Assembly: GCA_030041305.1 (NCBI GenBank)
Contig: JASHOC010000204.1
Coordinates: 1-64,000, forward strand
Origin: Acidobacteriaceae bacterium
Lineage (GTDB): Bacteria > Acidobacteriota > Terriglobia > Terriglobales > Acidobacteriaceae
Length of the DNA stretch: 64,000 bases
Reading direction: 5' to 3'
In this document: piece by piece, positions 60,251-64,000 of the stretch
How positions within the stretch are numbered: position 1 is the stretch's first letter
Layout: each line of letters starts with the position of its first letter
Notes under the pieces: generated by a model
Databases searched by the model: none
What the model saw: the letters and a program-made list of their open reading frames with translations, nothing else
Told to the model about the DNA's origin: nothing
Position numbers and translations under genes: made by a program

Positions 60251-60499
60251 CTAAACGCCCACGCCGAACTCGCTGGCCTGCTGCTCGCCGGCGTTGGCGT
60301 AGAAGTCGTACGGAGTGCGGCGATTGAATTTGTAGCGGCTGCGTAACTCGGCGCCCACCAGAATGCCCAAAGCGGCCACGGCCATCCCCATTGAAAACCA
60401 GCCGATCATCAGCAGGGCCTTGGTTCCACCCTTCGCGCCGGCCTTCACCAGCGCGAGGGGCGGGCCGAGCGGCGTGGTGGATTCGGGTTCCGTGGACAT
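60251..60499 (-). CDS. small single-pass membrane protein of unknown function
   Basis: An 82-residue protein beginning at ATG 60499 after GGAGAA. A polar Thr/Pro-rich N-terminus and a Gly-rich linker precede one TM (ALLMIGWFSMGMAVAALGIL, about 29-48), then an arginine-rich segment (ELRSRYKFNRRTPYDFYA). No family recognised. It lies 79 bases downstream of the adenosine deaminase gene on the same strand and could be co-transcribed. Confidence 0.65.
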   Translation of the reverse strand: MSTEPESTTPLGPPLALVKAGAKGGTKALLMIGWFSMGMAVAALGILVGAELRSRYKFNRRTPYDFYANAGEQQASEFGVGV

Positions 60500-60578
60500 A
60501 CGAGTTCTCCTGCTCCCCACCATCATAGCGCAGATTGAGCGCGGTTGGCCGGGCAGGCGGCATCAGAAAACCGCGCGC

Positions 60579-61601
60579 TCACTCGGCTGTAGTATCGATA
60601 CAATCCAGCCAATTCGCCTTGGCTGCTTCGGGAAGAAAACTGGCGCGGATGGAGTTGGCGGCAAGCTGGCGGAGCTCCTCGCCGGAGAAGCCCTGCTGGG
60701 TGTAGGCAAGCAGGTACTCGCTGGCCAGATCGGAGCCGAAAAAGGCGGGATCGTCGGAATTGACCGTCACCAGCAGACCCTGATCGAAGCAGCGTCGCAG
60801 CGGATGACCGGCAAACGAGGCGCACACCCCTGTGCGCACATTGGAGGTGGGGTTCATCTCCATGGCGATGTTCCGTTGCTTCAGTTCCTCGAGAAGGACT
60901 GGGTCCTGAATGGCGGAAAGCGCGTGGCCGATGCGCTCGGAACCGATGGCGAGCGCCTCCCAGATAGCCTCCGGGCCGGTGGTTTCGCCGGCATGGTTGG
61001 TCAACCGCAGACCGGCTCGCGCCGCTTCAGCATAAAGAGCATGGAATCGCGCGGAGCCGGCCCGCCGCTCGTCGCCGCCCAGGCCGATGCCGATGACCGA
61101 AGGATAGCCCGTGCGCAATTCCGCCGCCTTGCGAAACACGCGCTCCGCCTCCGCGACGCTGAAGTGGCGCACAGCGTCGAAAATCCAGTAAAGCGAAAGG
61201 TTCAGCTCCCGCGCGGCGCGCGCGCGGGCGCGTTCCAGGGCGGCGAAAATGGGCTCGAAACAGGCGGGGTCGTGGTTGCGCCATAAATAAATCACGCCCA
61301 CGGAGATGTAGACCTCGGCATGGACCACCCCCTGCGCGGCAAGCCGCTCCATCATTCTCCACGCCGCCAATTCGTAGTCTTCCGGGTCGCGCAAGCGGCA
61401 GGTGACAGCCTTGAAGCCCTCAATGAAGCCGGTGAAATCCGTGAACCGGTAAAGCGCCTCGGCTTCGGGCAGGGTCATGGCTCGCTCATCGTGGCGTGCG
61501 CTCAACTCGACAAGCGTCGCGGGCAGGATCGTCCCTTCGAGATGCAAATGCAGCTCGGCCTTGGGCAGACGGCGGATGAAATCTTCGATTTGCGCCATCA
61601 T
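60579..61601 (-). CDS. add: adenosine deaminase
   Basis: A 340-residue TIM-barrel enzyme deaminating (deoxy)adenosine to inosine. Metal and catalytic residues: LPKAELHLHLEGTI (two His), HAGETTGPEAIWEAL (His and catalytic Glu), RIGHALS and VTVNSDDPAFFGS (Asp pair). ATG 61601 overlaps the stop of the upstream APC permease gene (ATGA), so uptake and deamination look coupled. Closely related adenine or aminofutalosine deaminases cannot be excluded. Confidence 0.88.
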   Translation of the reverse strand: MMAQIEDFIRRLPKAELHLHLEGTILPATLVELSARHDERAMTLPEAEALYRFTDFTGFIEGFKAVTCRLRDPEDYELAAWRMMERLAAQGVVHAEVYISVGVIYLWRNHDPACFEPIFAALERARARAARELNLSLYWIFDAVRHFSVAEAERVFRKAAELRTGYPSVIGIGLGGDERRAGSARFHALYAEAARAGLRLTNHAGETTGPEAIWEALAIGSERIGHALSAIQDPVLLEELKQRNIAMEMNPTSNVRTGVCASFAGHPLRRCFDQGLLVTVNSDDPAFFGSDLASEYLLAYTQQGFSGEELRQLAANSIRASFLPEAAKANWLDCIDTTAE

Positions 61602-63211
61602 CTGAACTGATTGGTTATGGCGAACTCCGACCGATGCCGGCTGTAGAAGAAGTAAATCAGCAGACCGATGATCAGCCAGGCGAAGAACGCCATCCAGGTC
61701 ATCACCTCCAGCCCCAGCATCAGCAGAATGCAAAAAACGATGCTGAGCAGGGGAAAAACGGGGCCGAGAGGCGCGCGGAAGCCCCGGCGCCGCTCCGGCT
61801 CGCGATAGCGCAGAATAATGACCGCGGCCGAAACCAGGACAAACGCGAAAAGCGTGCCGATATTGGAGAGGTTCGAGACGGTGCCGATATCGAGCAGCCC
61901 GGCGGGAACGCCGACCACGAATCCCGCCACCCAGGTGGACACGGCTGGGGTGCGAAACTGCGCGTGGATGCGGCTGAAAACCGAGGGCAGCAGCCCGTCA
62001 CGCGACATGGCAAACCAGATGCGGGCTTGGCCGAGCTGAAACACCAGAATCGAGGAAATCATGCCCATCAGGGCGCCCAGCAAGACAAACAGGCGCACCC
62101 AGTGCAGCTCCGCGCCGCCGTACTGGACCGAAAGACGCCGGAGCGCGTTGACCACCGGAGCGGCGTCGCCCATGACCGACCGCCAGGGAACGATGCCGCT
62201 GAGTACGATCGCCACGCCGCCATACAGCAGCGTGCACGCCACCAGCGTGGCCAATATGCCGAAGGGCATGTCGCGTTGCGGATTGCGGCACTCTTCGGCT
62301 GCGGTAGAGACAGAATCGAAGCCGATGTAGGTGAAGAAAATGATGGAGCCGCCGGTCAGCACGCCCGTCCAGCCGTTGGGCATGAACGGCCGCCAATCGT
62401 GCGGCTTAATGAAACTGGCGGCGGCAAAGATAAACACCAGAATGGCGGCCATCTTCACCAGCACCAGAATATTGTTGGTGCGCGCCGACTCGCGGATGCC
62501 GCGGACCAGGATCACCGTCAAAATCATGACGATGAGGAAGGCGGGAATGTTGAAGCCGAAGTGCCAGCCCGGATTATAGAGATTGTGGCCGGCGAAGTCC
62601 TGGAGGCCGGTGGGCAAATAGGCGGGCGAGATCCACTTCAGCGGCGGATGAATCCCGAACCAATCCATCAGGTCGACAATGTGCGCGGCGAAGCCCACGC
62701 TCACGCTCATGTTCGAAAAGGCGTATTCCAGGATCAGGTCCCAGCCAATGATCCACGCCACCATTTCGCCCAGCGTCGCATAGGTGTAGGTGTACGCCGA
62801 GCCGGCGATGGGGATCATGGAAGCCAGTTCGGCGTAACAGAGGCCCGTAAACGCGCACACGATGGCCACAAAAACCAGCGAGAGCGCCAGAGCCGGCCCC
62901 GCGCCTGGACGCCCCGCCATCGCCGTGTGCAGGATGAGGAAGTGAATCAAAGGCGTGCCGCTGATCGAGGGTTGGTCAAAGTGCTGGCCGGCCATGGCCG
63001 TGCCGATGACGGTGAAGATTCCCGACCCGATGACGGCGCCGATGCCCAGCGCGGTCAGCGACCACGGCCCCAGACTCTTCTTCAGCGAGTGCTCGGGGTC
63101 TTCCGATTCGCGGATCAGTTTGTCGATGGATTTGCGGGCAAGCAGTTGCTTGCGCAGCGCGGATCTCCTCGTCGCCCGGGCGTGCGTTTCACTTTGCGGG
63201 ACGTTGCTCAC
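61598..63211 (-). CDS. APC-superfamily amino acid permease
   Basis: A 537-residue transporter with twelve or more TMs. Family motifs: SLKKSLGPWSLTALGIGAVI with GSGIF in TM1, CYAELASMIPIAGSAYTYTY in TM3 and FFTYIGFDSVSTAAEECRNP in the TM8 region, as in the cationic amino acid transporter/APA group. GTG 63211 opens the frame with a hydrophilic N-terminus of about 45 residues. It is first in an operon with add. Confidence 0.9.
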   Translation of the reverse strand: MSNVPQSETHARATRRSALRKQLLARKSIDKLIRESEDPEHSLKKSLGPWSLTALGIGAVIGSGIFTVIGTAMAGQHFDQPSISGTPLIHFLILHTAMAGRPGAGPALALSLVFVAIVCAFTGLCYAELASMIPIAGSAYTYTYATLGEMVAWIIGWDLILEYAFSNMSVSVGFAAHIVDLMDWFGIHPPLKWISPAYLPTGLQDFAGHNLYNPGWHFGFNIPAFLIVMILTVILVRGIRESARTNNILVLVKMAAILVFIFAAASFIKPHDWRPFMPNGWTGVLTGGSIIFFTYIGFDSVSTAAEECRNPQRDMPFGILATLVACTLLYGGVAIVLSGIVPWRSVMGDAAPVVNALRRLSVQYGGAELHWVRLFVLLGALMGMISSILVFQLGQARIWFAMSRDGLLPSVFSRIHAQFRTPAVSTWVAGFVVGVPAGLLDIGTVSNLSNIGTLFAFVLVSAAVIILRYREPERRRGFRAPLGPVFPLLSIVFCILLMLGLEVMTWMAFFAWLIIGLLIYFFYSRHRSEFAITNQFR

Positions 63212-63397
63212 AGAATATAGGCCTCTGCTGCCGAGAAACTGGGACGACTCTCAGCGGTTGGCGATCAATTTGGAGCCTTGAACCCCAGCAACCGGCTCGC
63301 CAGGCACACACCTTTTTGCATGAGGCGGGTGGCGCTCCGTTCCTGCCGCGAATCAGAGATAGGTCATGACCGGAACGCCAATTCCATTTCCCCAAAG

Positions 63398-63438
63398 AAC
63401 GGCCAAAGGCCAAGCCGGAAACGGCCAAAGGCCAAGCC
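63398..63438. repeat. 19-base direct repeat built from GGCCAAA heptamers
   Basis: AACGGCCAAAGGCCAAGCC occurs at 63398-63416 and again at 63420-63438, period 22. Each copy contains two heptamer units (GGCCAAA, GGCCAAG). It lies in the gap between the APC permease and the small basic protein gene. Confidence 0.75.
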
Positions 63439-63473
63439 ACCTTGACGCTCTCGGCCGTCGCGTGTTCAAGCGC

Positions 63474-63494
63474 AAGCTGAGAGCTGAAAGCTCT
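63474..63494. repeat. degenerate heptamer tandem repeat (GAGCTGA type)
   Basis: Three 7-base units: AAGCTGA, GAGCTGA, AAGCTCT, ending 5 bases before the stop of the small basic protein gene. Confidence 0.55.
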
Positions 63495-63498
63495 TTCC

Positions 63499-63654
63499 TT
63501 ACCGCTTCGTCTGGCCGCGAGCCAGCTTCTTCACTTTTCTCTTATTGGAGCCGCGAGGAGTGCTGCGCTTGGCTTTCGGCGCCGCCTTCTTGCGCGCTGC
63601 GCGCTTCAGTTTTTTCCGTTCTGCCCTATCTTCGATTTTGGTGGTGTCAGCCAC
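63499..63654 (-). CDS. 51-residue Lys/Arg-rich basic protein
   Basis: GTG 63654 follows AAGAGG and encodes a protein in which about half of the residues are K or R (KKLKRAARKKAAPKAKRS, then NKRKVKKLARGQTKR), with alanine and proline between them. It resembles histone H1-like or ribosome-associated basic tails, so nucleic-acid binding is likely. A longer open frame upstream has no homology or ribosome-binding site. No family recognised. Confidence 0.55.
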   Translation of the reverse strand: MADTTKIEDRAERKKLKRAARKKAAPKAKRSTPRGSNKRKVKKLARGQTKR

Positions 63655-63843
63655 GTACAACCTCTTTCGCTCATATCTGTTCAACAGCTCCCGCCCATGG
63701 GCGCGTGCGATTTTTATGGTAACAAAGATCGCCCCTCGCCAAGATACGGCGCAGGGGCGCATGCAGGCGTGCAAGGGTAGCCTGTCCGTTTCCCCGCGTT
63801 CTGCGTCGCAGAGTAAACTCAACTTTCGCTTGCGAGGTGATGC

Positions 63844-64000
63844 TTGTCCGACCAAAACGCCCGCGTTCTGGCCATCGATCCCGGGACTACATCGACCAAA
63901 TTCGGCATTTACACGCGGACCGGCGAGGAACTGGCGCGCACCATTCGCCATGGCGATGAAGAGCTGGAGCGGTTTCGCGGGCGGCCCATGCTCGAGCGGC
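63844..64000 (+). CDS. buk: butyrate kinase, N-terminal fragment (cut by window edge)
   Basis: The first 52 codons: after a short lead, VLAIDPGTTSTKFGIYTRTG matches the acetokinase-family phosphate-1 motif of butyrate kinases (INPGSTSTK), followed by the Buk-like ELARTIRHGDEEL. It would interconvert butyryl-phosphate and butyrate with ADP/ATP. TTG 63844 lies just after GAGGTGA. Acetate kinase is less likely because the N-terminal spacing follows Buk. Confidence 0.8.
   Translation, partial: MSDQNARVLAIDPGTTSTKFGIYTRTGEELARTIRHGDEELERFRGRPMLER

Noticed and set aside
61634-63220. Open frame of 528 codons on the plus strand
   Set aside because: It is antisense to the APC permease, has the composition expected of a complementary reading (rich in D, R, H and Q) and no ribosome-binding site or domain.

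Overview
The window is GC-rich bacterial DNA with tightly packed genes, many of them overlapping by four bases. It most likely comes from an acidobacterium (phylum Acidobacteriota, Terriglobia-like). This is inferred from a carboxypeptidase-regulatory-domain TonB-dependent receptor, futalosine-pathway menaquinone synthesis, a lone NuoB, large secreted beta-propellers and the style of the intergenic heptamer repeats. No rRNA, tRNA, CRISPR array, phage or complete insertion sequence was seen.

Region 1 (1-22.2 kb) is a pilus island. After the 3' end of ppdK and a strong terminator comes a sigma-54 activator gene on the minus strand (499-1911). A long non-coding region separates it from a Tad/Flp pilus operon: tadV, tadZ, tadA, tadB, tadC, two tandem 31-residue membrane microproteins, a DUF192-PilZ fusion, TadE and a von Willebrand A-domain TadG. 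An inverted TonB-like gene follows, then cpaB, the cpaC secretin, a second DUF192 protein, a truncated acyltransferase and a GT87-type membrane protein. Three 61-residue Flp prepilins and two further glycosyltransferase genes complete the island. The tad operon and the first flp gene each have a sigma-54-type -24/-12 element. Each also has a pair of inverted TGTATACG sites at nearly the same distances upstream, so pilus machinery and pilin are probably switched on together by one enhancer-binding protein, perhaps the neighbouring one.

Region 2 (22-38.7 kb) is mixed metabolism and envelope: a TonB-dependent receptor, nuoB, a decayed outer-membrane beta-barrel gene, a BNR/beta-propeller protein, mqnE, a DoxX-like membrane protein, a secreted amidohydrolase, a two-gene hypothetical membrane/periplasmic unit, a CHASE3 sensor kinase lying between an acyl-CoA dehydrogenase gene and a duplicated fragment of its 3' end, dinB and guaA.

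Region 3 (38.7-55.6 kb) has housekeeping genes (purine nucleoside phosphorylase, uridine kinase, menG/ubiE, a cation efflux protein, rsmB-fmt-def, aroC) interleaved with toxin-antitoxin modules: YoeB/YefM with a visible operator, two VapBC pairs, HicAB, and an uncharacterised HEPN-protein pair. An EVE-domain protein and a YhaM-like HD phosphohydrolase also lie here.

Region 4 (55.6-64 kb) holds a GNAT acetyltransferase, a periplasmic parvulin, the S41 protease CtpA behind a possible leader terminator, an adenosine deaminase coupled to an APC permease, a 51-residue basic protein and the start of a butyrate kinase gene. Short degenerate 7-8 base tandem repeats, each with its own unit, sit at many gene ends from 39.7 kb onward.
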